From: Chromera velia
Taxonomy: Eukaryota; Sar; Chromeraceae
Reading direction: 5' to 3'
DNA: 20,374 nucleotides
NCBI GenBank assembly: GCA_018398765.1
Contig: JAHBMJ010000772.1
Coordinates: forward strand, 20,001 to 40,374
Shown piece by piece: positions 10,561-19,661 of the stretch. A program made the translations under genes and the position numbers. The notes below the pieces were generated by a model. The model did not search any database, was not told the origin of the DNA, and was given only the letters and a program-made list of their open reading frames with translations. The first letter of the stretch is position 1; each line of letters starts with the position of its first letter.

Positions 10561-11153
10561 GTAGTGCGAAATTGAGCCTTCAACGAACGTTGACTTGTAT
10601 TAATTAAACACGCAAAAAAAGTCTAATGACATTGCTCTTGAATTGGACCAAAAGGTCACGCAGAAAACCTCCATCTGTCGGTCTTTTGTGAGCCCTCACC
10701 TGCGTTTGCTCTCTCACCAATAATTCTGCGTTGCTTTGAGTGTTTGGGCTTCGAGTCGATCAAAGTCAGTGCATGCATACTCTCTTCATTCTCGCGCGCA
10801 AAACAGAGCGAACGGACCGATCGGCAAAATCGGAATGAGGGGAAAGGAGAAAGCAGGCCGCTATGCGTGAGATCGAACACAAGCATGCTCACTTAATTCC
10901 GCCAATGCAAATGCAGAAACGGCATGGCATTGCCAAACAGTCTGCCTGCCTGCCTGCCTGACTTGTGCATGTAGGACCGGCAATCGACTCACAGTGAGTG
11001 TTGCACTGAGTACCGTCACATGCTTGCAAACAAAACTCTGTCGGCCGAAGTTCAGGTGACGCACGAAACCACGTTGAAGTCTTGGCAGATTGCAATGAAG
11101 GCAACGACCTAGAACGACCTAGCTCGACATGCATGCGTGCGTGTGTGTATCGA
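10561..11153 (-). other. Downstream flank of the P2X-like gene
   Basis: This region follows the stop of the minus-strand gene and probably includes its 3' untranslated part. No poly(A) signal is convincing. Three GCATGC-type palindromes occur (about 10770, 10883 and 11131), and TGCC is repeated near 10941-10960. No gene is supported. Confidence 0.4.
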
Positions 11154-12054
11154 TCAAACAGGTGGCACAGCATGAGGATCGGTTTGAGGAAGCTCCCTCT
11201 CTCCCCCCTCGTCCTCCTCTGCTGGTTGGTTGGCATCTTCATCTGCGCTCCAATGAGAAGACTTTTTCGAAGCCTCAGACTGCCCCCTCTTCAGAATTGC
11301 ACCCCCCCCCGAGACGGGATTTGTCTCTATTTGCATTCCTACGTGGGGCTCTGTGACTGTGTTGCCCTGTGCATTCAACGAAGAGGGCTGCTCAGGCGAG
11401 GGGCCTGTCTGCACTGTGACAGGGTCGGGGGGAAAACCGAACAGCATGCTGACTCTCTTTTCTGTCCCATTTCCTCCTGCTCCTCCTGCAACTGATGGTT
11501 CTTCATTGACGATTGAGAGCGTCCTCTTGCTTCCTCGACTCCGGCCTGCCGGGGGACTTTTGACTCCCCTGCTGTGTCTCGACTCTCGTCTCTCTTGAAT
11601 TAGTTTTTTGCGCACCCTGAACAACCGGACTTCCTCGAGAACAACCGTCACTGCCCACTCACCCAGTCGCAACAGAACGATAATTCGAATCAACAACGCA
11701 ATGAAAACGTTCCAATCAAATATGCCCACCCTGCCTCGGGCCTCGAATCGAATCCTCACTGCATTCCTATAGCGCGAGTATCGGTTCCCGTCTTCATCGA
11801 TGAACTGCACAGGCCCCACCCATCCCCATGAGGTCTTCTGGACCTTCACGGACATGTCTGCCCTGTAGTTGTTCTCCGAAATGTTCCAATCCTCCAGGTT
11901 TTTGTATTTCATCTGGACCAGAAGCACGGTGCCTGACTGGCGGTAGCGAAGGGGCGCCTCTGCAGTCATCTCAAAATGGGCTGCAGCGAGGGGGGAAGGG
12001 AAGAGAAATTAATACGAACAACTCTGCAGCCAATCGTGACACATCATCATCACA

Positions 12055-12092
<38 letters not shown>

Positions 12093-12100
12093 GACACACA

Positions 12101-12162
<62 letters not shown>

Positions 12163-12771
12163 AAGAGAAAGAGACAGAGAAAGAGACAGAGACAGAGACA
12201 GAGAGAGAAGGACGGAGGTTCGGGGAGATAACGTGAGACAGGGAGCTAAGGAGGCTGGATTGACAATGAGTGTCACTCGATAGAATTCACGAAAGAGTCA
12301 ATCAATCAAACTCTCTTGCTGTGAACACTCATTGATGCAGTGTGTATGAGCACAGAGCGGCATTTTTCTTTTTGAGACCCTCGATCACTCGATCTGTTCC
12401 TCGACAAACAAAACAGGCCCGGCCTCCACAGAGAGACCCCACCACACAGCTAACTCACTTTGTGGGTTGACATCGTCCAAACTGATTCCCCCCAGAGCCA
12501 AGAGGGTGCCCACGTCTGTGACAATCACGTCGTTCTTCTCAGTCTCAGAGACCTTCGTGCCCGCCTGCAGCCGTTATCCATCCATCCGGGTAAATAAGTA
12601 TGACTTCACTTAGTTGGTATGTAGATAGAATAATGACAAACACTCATTCGAACACAGCAACCGGACGGAGGTCCAGTTTTTGCATTCTGGAATTGACTCT
12701 TCACTGCCAGCAGACGTACAGGGCGATGCTCAAGCCTGTCTACCGGATAGAAGTCGGACAGACAGTCAGAA

Positions 12772-12804
<33 letters not shown>

Positions 12805-13665
12805 TACAGACAGACGGAGAGATAGAGCCAGACACCAGCAGACAGGCTCATGGAAGCACAGGGACATGAAGCCACGCGCATGACGCAGCACAACCAATAA
12901 GGCCGCTGAGGTTTCACAGAACTCTAGAGCCTCACACATGTGCTGTCCCTCACTCGAGCCAGACATGGGCGGCCGCACATTTTTGAAAGAGACAGCATGC
13001 CGGCACACTGCTGTCAGTGACAGACCTGGTCCCTGATTTCTGTGGGCACGTTAACCTCCCCCCCCTCTGAGATGAACGAGGCCTCCATTGTGTGGATCAC
13101 GTACACAGGCACGGCCTCGATACCCGCCAGGTAGTGGACCACCGCACAGGGCCTGCCTCTCTCACGCGTGTATGGAGATGCATGGGAAGCGAGGGAGAGA
13201 GAAGAGGGCAAAAGGGAATTTGCAAGGAAGAAAAGGAAGGTGCCGACAGGTCCACAGGGACGACGGTGGAAGACACGGAGATGCAGATTTATGATCGTTT
13301 TTCTCTGTGCACTGCTAGTGTTTTTCTTTCAGGTGCACGGTGGTGAACTTGTGAAAACATGCCCACAGTCAGGCAGGAAGGGGGGAGGGAAGGAGGCAAG
13401 AAAGACAAACAGACAGACTGGCGGGCAGGCAGGCGGGCAGGCAGGCAGGCAGGCGGAGAGACAAGCCAAGCTGTAGACTGACAAGGAAAATTCAACGACA
13501 GACCGACGATCAAGTACAAAATCTCTCGCTGCACAGCTCCCCTACTAAAAGCTCCAACTCAGTAGAGTCGGGAACTTCTCTGCCTCAGCGACCGACAGGC
13601 CGACCATCCACCTATGTATCTCTCTCTGTCTCTCTCTCTCTATGTATATATACATACATACATAC

Positions 13666-13701
<36 letters not shown>

Positions 13702-14138
13702 ACTGACCGTGTGTTGCCGTCTGCATCTGTCCAGGTCCTCGAATAGTAAGTCGACTGCATGGCCTCCCAGCTTGTCTGGTCCATCTTGGATGCATCGGCT
13801 GCAGGGATGACGCACACAGACAGACAGAGATACGAGATCCCAGGGTTGTGCTTTTTACGCCTCGCTTGCATTTTGAGGCTTGGCCTGTTTTCCCAAGTAG
13901 ACGCATAATCATGGTTTCTCTGTGTCTCTGAATGGATGCCTGAACTTAACCTTGTCGCTGTCCGCCCTTCTTTCTGCATGAATGTTTGTCCCCAACATTA
14001 TGTGTATGAACGCATACTTTCTGCCTTTCTAAATTCATTCCTTCCCTTGGTCGTTTCTTTCGTTCCACAGTTCCTTCGTTTTTTTTCTCTCTCTGTAAAA
14101 ACCTTACCTGATAACCACTCCACCTGCTCACCTGCCCT

Positions 14139-14200
<62 letters not shown>

Positions 14201-14246
14201 CCGTCTGTCCGTCCGTCCGTCCGTCCGTCCGTCCGTCCGTCTGTCC

Positions 14247-14285
<39 letters not shown>

Positions 14286-14899
14286 CGTCCGTCCGTCTGT
14301 CTGTCTGTCTGTCTGTCTGCCTGGAGGGTTGGCCGTCTGTTTGCCTGCCTGGCTGCCTTTTTTTTTCGATCGCTTTCTTGCTGTGGCACTTACACACACT
14401 ATTCAAAGCTGCACACCATACAGATGCACATTGACTGACGGCATTCATCATTCCTGACGATGTCGAAGAATTGAGTGTACACGTTGATCTCGTCTCCGTT
14501 GATCGAGTACACGTCGTGGGCCTGGTACCCTGGACAGTCCCCGACGGCATAGGACACCCCCCCAGTGACGAAACCGTTGGGTGGACGAAAGTAGTAGCCT
14601 GGGTTCTCGCAATAGTGAGCCGCATTGCCGGTGTCTGTCCTGAAGACGAAGTTGCTCCATATGTTGAAGGTTCCCACTGCGGCTTCGAAAAAAGCGTACT
14701 GGTGGAGCGAAACGGCGGCCACGACCTGATAGATCAAAATGGCCGAAACAAACAAAAGTACAAAGGAAACGAAAACGAGCTTTGTGTACAGATACGTTTT
14801 GGTCTCGCAGCACTCGCACGGAGCTGCCTTCTCCCTCCCTGTGCACAGGTCCACGGTGACCGAGGGAGCGGAGCCCACGCTGAGTTTCTTCGACGCCAT
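11154..14899 (-). CDS. P2X-like ligand-gated cation channel, five exons
   Basis: Predicted 536-residue membrane protein. Exons, in transcript order: 14899-14440, 13798-13708, 13152-13026, 12564-12459, 11980-11154; all junctions agree in phase. Layout: short cytoplasmic N-terminus with an ETK motif (cf. the conserved TxK site of P2X), TM1 about 40-64, ectodomain 65-345, TM2 about 350-376, then a 160-residue Ser/Pro/Gly-rich tail. P2X hallmarks: VGTLLALGG (cf. FRLGTIV), GTVLLVQMKYKNLED (cf. GG..GI.I.W.CNLD), NNYR (cf. NFR), and RIRFEARGRVGIFDW before TM2 (cf. GIRF....GKFDI). P2X subunits trimerise and pass cations on binding ATP. Unlike animal members, the Lys pair after TM1 and the Lys before GIRF are not seen, and only four ectodomain Cys remain. 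The start is the Met at MASKKLS; an upstream in-frame Met exists. Confidence 0.7.
12051..12208. repeat. Compound CA / GA / GACAGA microsatellite (P2X intron 4)
   Basis: Two CA arrays separated by CAGACAGA, then GA repeats, then GACAGA/GAAAGA units. It lies inside intron 4 (11981-12458) of the minus-strand gene, about 70 bases from the acceptor. Long frames through it on both strands encode only dipeptide or tetrapeptide repeats. Confidence 0.95.
12757..12815. repeat. ACAG tetranucleotide microsatellite (P2X intron 3)
   Basis: Repeats of ACAG/GACA inside intron 3 (12565-13025). On the transcribed minus strand the unit reads GTCT, the same four bases that begin this intron's own donor (GTCTGT). 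Confidence 0.95.
13421..13456. repeat. GGCA/GGCG microsatellite (P2X intron 2)
   Basis: Tetranucleotide GGCA with GGCG variants, inside intron 2 (13153-13707). Confidence 0.9.
13619..13698. repeat. CT, CATA and long TA microsatellite (P2X intron 2)
   Basis: A CT-rich run, then CATA units, then an uninterrupted AT/TA run to 13698, ending a few bases from the splice donor of exon 2 (13707/13708). Confidence 0.95.
14137..14316. repeat. 45-unit CTGT/CCGT array (P2X intron 1)
   Basis: 180 bases made only of CTGT and CCGT units with no other change. Unit order (T for CTGT, C for CCGT): T7 C1 T6 C1 T1 C1 T1 C8 T1 C1 T8 C4 T5. It lies in intron 1 (13799-14439). The two unit types differ at one CpG. 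Confidence 0.95.
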
Positions 14900-15402
14900 A
14901 GCGTGACTGTCTGTCTGATGCAATACATGCGATCGAGCTCCTTTTCTCTCAACAAATCTAATGCAGGTCAACCATTTCGGAAGCCTTGCGTAGCCCTATA
15001 CAGAACTAAAGAAACATCATTGGGGCATGCATCGGCTGCCTCACCGCCGCTGCATGAGCTTGAAAGGTCAGTCAATTAATGCACTGTCAGTCTGAACTTC
15101 CATGCATGCAAGTTGACGCATGCGCAGAGCCGCGCGGTTGGGGACGCGCGCGCGCGTCTCAATTGCTATATGCATGCACGGCCGGCTCCTTTTCTGAGAG
15201 TCAGACATGTTAAGCGTGCATGGCCCCTTTCACTGCTTGAGTCCGATCGACATGCAGTGAGTGAGTCAAGGAGTCCAAAGAAATGAATAACGGATTCTGA
15301 GGGAGAAACTTAGAGAATAGACAGATGGACAAGGTATCTTTGTGATTGGTTCTCTGACAGTTTTGGTTGGGGGTCACAACGAAGCCTCCAGTTAAGGCGG
15401 CG
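14900..15402. promoter_or_regulatory. Divergent intergenic region, probable shared promoter
   Basis: About 500 bases separate the start codons of the minus-strand P2X-like gene and the plus-strand PAN-domain gene. It holds GCATGCAT (15025-15032), TGCATGCA (15103-15110 and 15171-15178), GCATGC (15118-15123) and a perfect 16-base palindrome of alternating C and G (15143-15158). The palindromes cluster in the middle of the region. TGCATGC is a known ApiAP2-type regulatory motif in apicomplexans; its use here is inference. Transcription start sites are not determinable. Confidence 0.55.
15143..15158. repeat. 16-bp alternating CG palindrome
   Basis: GACGCGCGCGCGCGTC, perfectly self-complementary, between the two TGCATGCA sites. 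Alternating CG of this length is prone to left-handed or cruciform structure. Confidence 0.8.
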
Positions 15403-18400
15403 ATGTCCAGGTTTGTGTTCGCACTGGTTGTTTCTCTCCCCCTCCTTCAGAGGAGCTCGGGCAGAGACGATCCCTTCTGTCTGGAGGTGGGATGGAAGAT
15501 GGGAGGGACCACTTTGACCATGTTGGAGGACGTCATGGACCCTCGCGTCAGTCCGACAGCTTGCAGCCGCAGCGTTGTTTGCATCGCGATCGGTTAATTC
15601 CTTCTGTCTCGTGTTTCTTGTATATAGATGAGTCCATGTGTACCCGGATTCCTCTCCTCATGTCTGCAGGATTGCCAGCAAGAGTGTCAATTCACCGATG
15701 GCTGTTCCTTCTTTCGGTCAGTGGGTTACATGAAGAGAAAATGGGTCGGGTTCGGGAGATGCGGAGCGCCTCCACAGAATTCGGATACTCGCTATAAAGG
15801 TCAGACAGTCAAACGACATGTGTGCTTTTGCACATGATTCCGTCCACATATGCACGCAGGTGGCGCGCCGGAAAGAGCTGCGAGCTGATCTCACGACCAT
15901 TCGGGATCTGGGAGTGAGTCAGCTTGTCAGGGCTTGCATGAAGAGCCGGGTATACACTTCTGGAGCTGTGCATTTGTTTTTGTCTCTTCTCAGCATGTGA
16001 AAAAAGAAAAACGCCAGCCTGTCAAGCAGAAATATTGTCCTGCCGCCAGACACGTGCCGGTACACAAAGAGAATTCGTCACAGCTTTCGTCTTTGGACTG
16101 TTCGACGTATTTATAGCTTCGTGCCCTTTCTCCAGCTGTCTCCTTACTTCCACCTGCATGGGTTCATTAGTTCTCCGCAGATCGAAGGAGGCTGGGCTTA
16201 CTTGCACAACAAATGTGTTTGCCTGCACATTCCCCATGCATGTAGGCCTGGCATCTCTTCAGTCAGCGGTCCGAAGACGTGCTTCATCCCTCCCTCGGAC
16301 TTTCCTGAGATGTCCAACGGAGCTTGTAAGGTCGCGGGGTTGGGGCTCTCCGGGAGGGAGTATGAGAAAACCGACGAGAGGCACGAGCTGTGGCTGGACA
16401 ACATTGGATGTCACGAGAGGTGCAACAAGGACCCAAAGTAGGCCCTGAGGCAGGGAGGGAGGGAGGGAGAGAGGGAGTATCCATATGCACATGCCTTCAG
16501 AAAAATCAATTAGATAATGCAGGTATGGCGCTACGTCTCTCAGTCTGTCGAGATTTGTGAACTCATGGAGCACCTTCAGTTCACTCTCCGTGTCCCTAAG
16601 CATCTTGGTATATTGTCAATCACATTGCAGATGCGAGTTTTGGAGCTGGACAGTTCCTCACGACTGTTCCCTGTACTCCTCAGCCCATTCCATCAGGGGG
16701 TTCGACGACACGGTGTACTCGGTGTCGGGGTCAAAGAAGTGCCCCTCGAGCCTGCCAGACAGATTCCCAATCTGGAGGGTCCGTCAATTAATTATGCCCA
16801 GGCGGCCCTTTGCTTTGTGTGTGTATCCCTCTATGCCCGCAAGAACTCGTCGCTGCCCCTGTCTGTCCAAAGTCCTTCCCTCCTCACATCCTGTCGTGCC
16901 TCTGTCAATCTCACCGGCCGCTTTCTCCTTCCTCGATTCCCCCCCCCTGCAGTCCTTGAAAGTCGGAGACCCCTCTCGAGAGCTTCCCTGGCCCAAAGAG
17001 CCCGTCAACGGACGGCGGCACCTCCCGTACTGTCTCGAGTGGAACAAGAGAGTTCACGGAGTTCCTGTGGGGGCCTTCCAGATGTCCGACCCTAGAGACT
17101 GCAGCGCGATGTGCAGCAGTCTCCCCTTGGGATGCTCTCACTGGAATTGGTTCTCTCAGCTCGAGAGGTCGGCTTGCTCTTTGTTTGGAACTGCATATCT
17201 GTTTCATATCTGTTTCACACCGCCTCCGTACTAGTTCTCCTTCTCCCTTTGCACTTCCCTCTGTCTCTCTCTTTTGCAGACTACCTGTTGGCGAGTCTGT
17301 CCGTTTGTACGTACGTTCGTCGGTGTGTATGCGCCCTGAGGTGTGTGAGAGTGTGCCTCTTTCTGTAGACTGCCGTATATAAATATTTTGTGTAGTTGCG
17401 TTTGCAATTGTGTGGGTTGTTTGTTCATGCATGTGCAGATGCGAACTCTTTCAACAAGAGGAGGGCGGCCAGAGCGTTGGGAAGGAGGAGTTTCCGGCTG
17501 CATTGACTGGCCCTGGCTCATGCGAGGATCCCCTATTTGACTTCCCGGAGTACTCCCAGATGGCCTGTAGCTCCTTCGGAAAGAGGGCAACAGGGGAGGT
17601 GCTCTCAACACTATCTCTGGGGGTCAGTCAGTCAGTCAGTCAGTCGGTTTGTCTGTTTGTGCAGGGAGCAAGGAATCAAATCATATCTGCTTATGGATGC
17701 GGCAGTTGACTCTTGCATGCCCTCCGCACTGGACCAGAACTCAAGCAGCACAGAAGGAGGTTGATCGACTGACTCGATTCAATGTCTGTGTGCACAGAAC
17801 TAGGAAGGTACGGCTTCATGGGACTACGGCGGCTCCACAGATTCATATGCATGCACGGGTATGGGAACCCTCAGTGTGTGGGGAGAACAGACGAGAGGGC
17901 TCTCAGCGCGTCCGTTCTCTGCGCATACCTATCTTTGCTGCGCACCTGCTTGCAGACCAGTAGTTGTCCGGATGACTGCATGATCACATGCCAGGACACC
18001 GAGGGCTGTGTCGCCTTCTCTTTCGACATTGAGGCAGCCGGATCGGGAAGGGGAGGAGACTGCACTCTTCTGAGGACCGACGAGGGTGTCGAGCCGGCTC
18101 TGGGGTTCGTGTCTGGACCCCCCCAATGTCAGGACAGAGCGCCGCACTTCACGATCTGGAAGGCAGTCACAAGGGACCCCGCCTTCCCTTCCTTCGTCGT
18201 GCCTCTGCCCACCACACCCACACCTGTACTCGAGGAGTCAGTTGAGGACTCCCCCTTAGCCCTCGTGATGCAAGCAGCGGAGGGGAGCGAGAGGTTAGAC
18301 GACGCGGGGGCAAAATGCTCCGTCTCGAATGAGGCTGGAGACAGTGGTTGCGGGGTGAGTGGAGAGGAGGGATTGGAGGGGGCAGAGGTAGAAGAGGAGG

Positions 18401-18789
18401 ATTCTGAGGAGGAAGAGGTCGACGCGGAAGAAAAATTGGACGTTCTTGAAGAGGTCGTGAGCGTCTCCGGTGATGAACTTTTGAGAGGCCCCGAAGCGCA
18501 ACGAGCGGGAGGCCAAGAGAACTCAGAGCTTGCGCAGAGGTTAGCGGAGACAACGTCAGACATGCCGTCTCAGCCCTCCGATTCCACTTCAGAAGAAAGC
18601 CCTGAGGAGGAGACGGGGGACTCTGGGGCCATAACTTTGGAAGAGGAGGAGGAGGAGGAGGAGGAGGAAGAAGAAGAAGAAGACGAAGAAGAAGAAGAAG
18701 AGGGAGAGGCGACATTGGAGGCAGGGGAACTCGGAGGAAGGGGAATTTCTCTCCGGGGGTACACTTTGGATGGAGTGGATGACAGGTAG
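15403..18789 (+). CDS. Secreted four-PAN/apple-domain protein with acidic tail, eight exons
   Basis: Predicted 605 residues. Exons: 15403-15546, 15670-15716, 15860-15913, 16246-16437, 16631-16778, 16953-17167, 17439-17622, 17956-18789; all phases agree. The N-terminus (MSRFVFALVVSLPLLQRSSG) is a signal peptide. Four PAN/apple repeats follow at about 26-94, 109-183, 222-295 and 310-386. Each has a first Cys, a C-x3-C pair (CQQEC, CHERC, CSAMC, CPDDC), a Cys followed by an aromatic pair (FFRW, FWSW, HWNW, AFSF), a C-x-L, and a closing (S/T)GP/SxxC. PAN domains bind proteins or sugars and are common in surface and micronemal adhesins of apicomplexans. Residues 390-605 are low-complexity and acidic, including a Glu run (557-580). 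No membrane anchor is seen, so secretion is likely. The start is the Met opening the signal peptide; an in-frame Met lies 12 codons upstream. Confidence 0.8.
17622..17646 (+). repeat. GTCA array forming the intron 7 donor
   Basis: The donor of PAN-gene intron 7 (GTCAGT at 17623) is the first unit of a GTCA tetranucleotide array, so several identical donor hexamers follow at 4-base steps. Confidence 0.85.
18640..18710 (+). repeat. GAG/GAA repeat encoding polyglutamate
   Basis: Trinucleotide purine repeat within the last exon of the PAN gene. It switches from GAG to GAA codons with one GAC, and remains in frame. Confidence 0.95.
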
Positions 18790-19454
18790 TGCTAGGGGAA
18801 GAAAGAATATGTAAACACCTTGAAGAGGGAACAAAAGCGCCATGCATGCAAAGATGCAAGCCCAGGAGAAAAATTCAGAACCGAGTCCTTCATGCAATCT
18901 TTTGAGGGCGGTACTCGATGGACAACTGCCTCACTGTTGATGATGATGCCCAGATCAAACTGCCTCGTGCGTACCCCGCTTGATTTTAGAAGCTTAGAAA
19001 TAGGCTGATGGCGATGGTGTGTGGTGATGATGATGATGATGACAATGCTAGTGACAATGACGATGATGACGATCATCATAATATCGGATCATGCCACGAT
19101 GAACAGGATGAAGGTCAGCAACAACGTCTATCGAATCATGCAGGAACCCTTCCTAGCTCTAGCCCTACCGCTATAGCACACTAGATAGCACAGCTTCGTC
19201 TCTAATGGTTTGTTGCTAGGTTTGTTGTTATAGATATAACCACCCACATAAGTTATCATATAGGTTTACTTTCTATAATTAAATTACATATATTGTGTGA
19301 TGAATATGGTTTTTCCAGTTGGTATGTCTTTCATAATAATATGAGGTATCAACGGTATATTTCTAGTATATCGATGTAGAATGATATATATATATGTATA
19401 CATCTAGAGCTGTAAAAACCATATTCTTTCAGTTACTTTCAGTTTACCAAACAT
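18790..19454. other. Downstream flank of the PAN gene, A/T-rich
   Basis: Probable 3' untranslated region at first, including TGCATGCA at 18843-18850. A degenerate GAT/GAC trinucleotide repeat spans about 19006-19080, followed by A/T-rich sequence with a short TA run near 19384. No gene is supported. Confidence 0.45.
19006..19080. repeat. Degenerate GAT trinucleotide repeat
   Basis: GATGAT runs with GAC, GGT and CAAT interruptions. Non-coding as far as can be seen. Confidence 0.8.
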
Positions 19455-19661
19455 AACCTTCCTGAACCTAAGTGCCACTTAATTGAAAAAATATAATCGA
19501 GATGATCTCTATCTGCAGCATCGTTTTTCAAGAGACCATCCAGATATGTGGCTTTGGCTTTCAAGACACCGTAAATGATCCGCGCTTGCGGCGCGGACTT
19601 TCAAACTTTTTTAAAAATGTGGCTTGAACTTTCAAGTGGTAGTTAGGTTCAAAGAGGTCCT
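19455..19661 (+). repeat. Dispersed repeat, copy B
   Basis: About 207 bp, matching 2395-2634 in the same orientation, with a 33-base and a 5-base gap. It is not flanked here by gag, LTR or any other retroelement sequence. Similarity starts at AACCT(C/T)CCTGAACCTA and stops at AGAGGTC on both sides. Confidence 0.75.

Noticed and set aside
11082-11598. Plus-strand frames opposite the last P2X exon.
   Set aside because: They are antisense shadows of the minus-strand exon, with no domain of their own.
11971-12283. Histidine/threonine-repeat and Arg/Glu-repeat frames.
   Set aside because: They are translations of CA and GA microsatellites inside an intron.
14137-14316. CRISPR-like array.
   Set aside because: It is a tetranucleotide repeat without spacers.
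14399-14439. Continuation of exon 1 of the P2X-like gene to the TAG at 14399-14401.
   Set aside because: It would end the protein without the second membrane span. The only donor with the right phase before that stop is GTCAGT at 14439, and it joins the next exons in frame.
13936-14625. Long Ser-Val-Cys-Leu and Thr-Asp-Arg-Gln repeat frames on both strands.
   Set aside because: They are translations of the CTGT/CCGT array within intron 1; all frames stay open because the units lack stops.
17168-17234. Reading PAN exon 6 on to the TAG at 17232.
   Set aside because: The donor at 17168 restores the Cys spacing of PAN3 and the phase of exon 7; read-through would truncate the protein.
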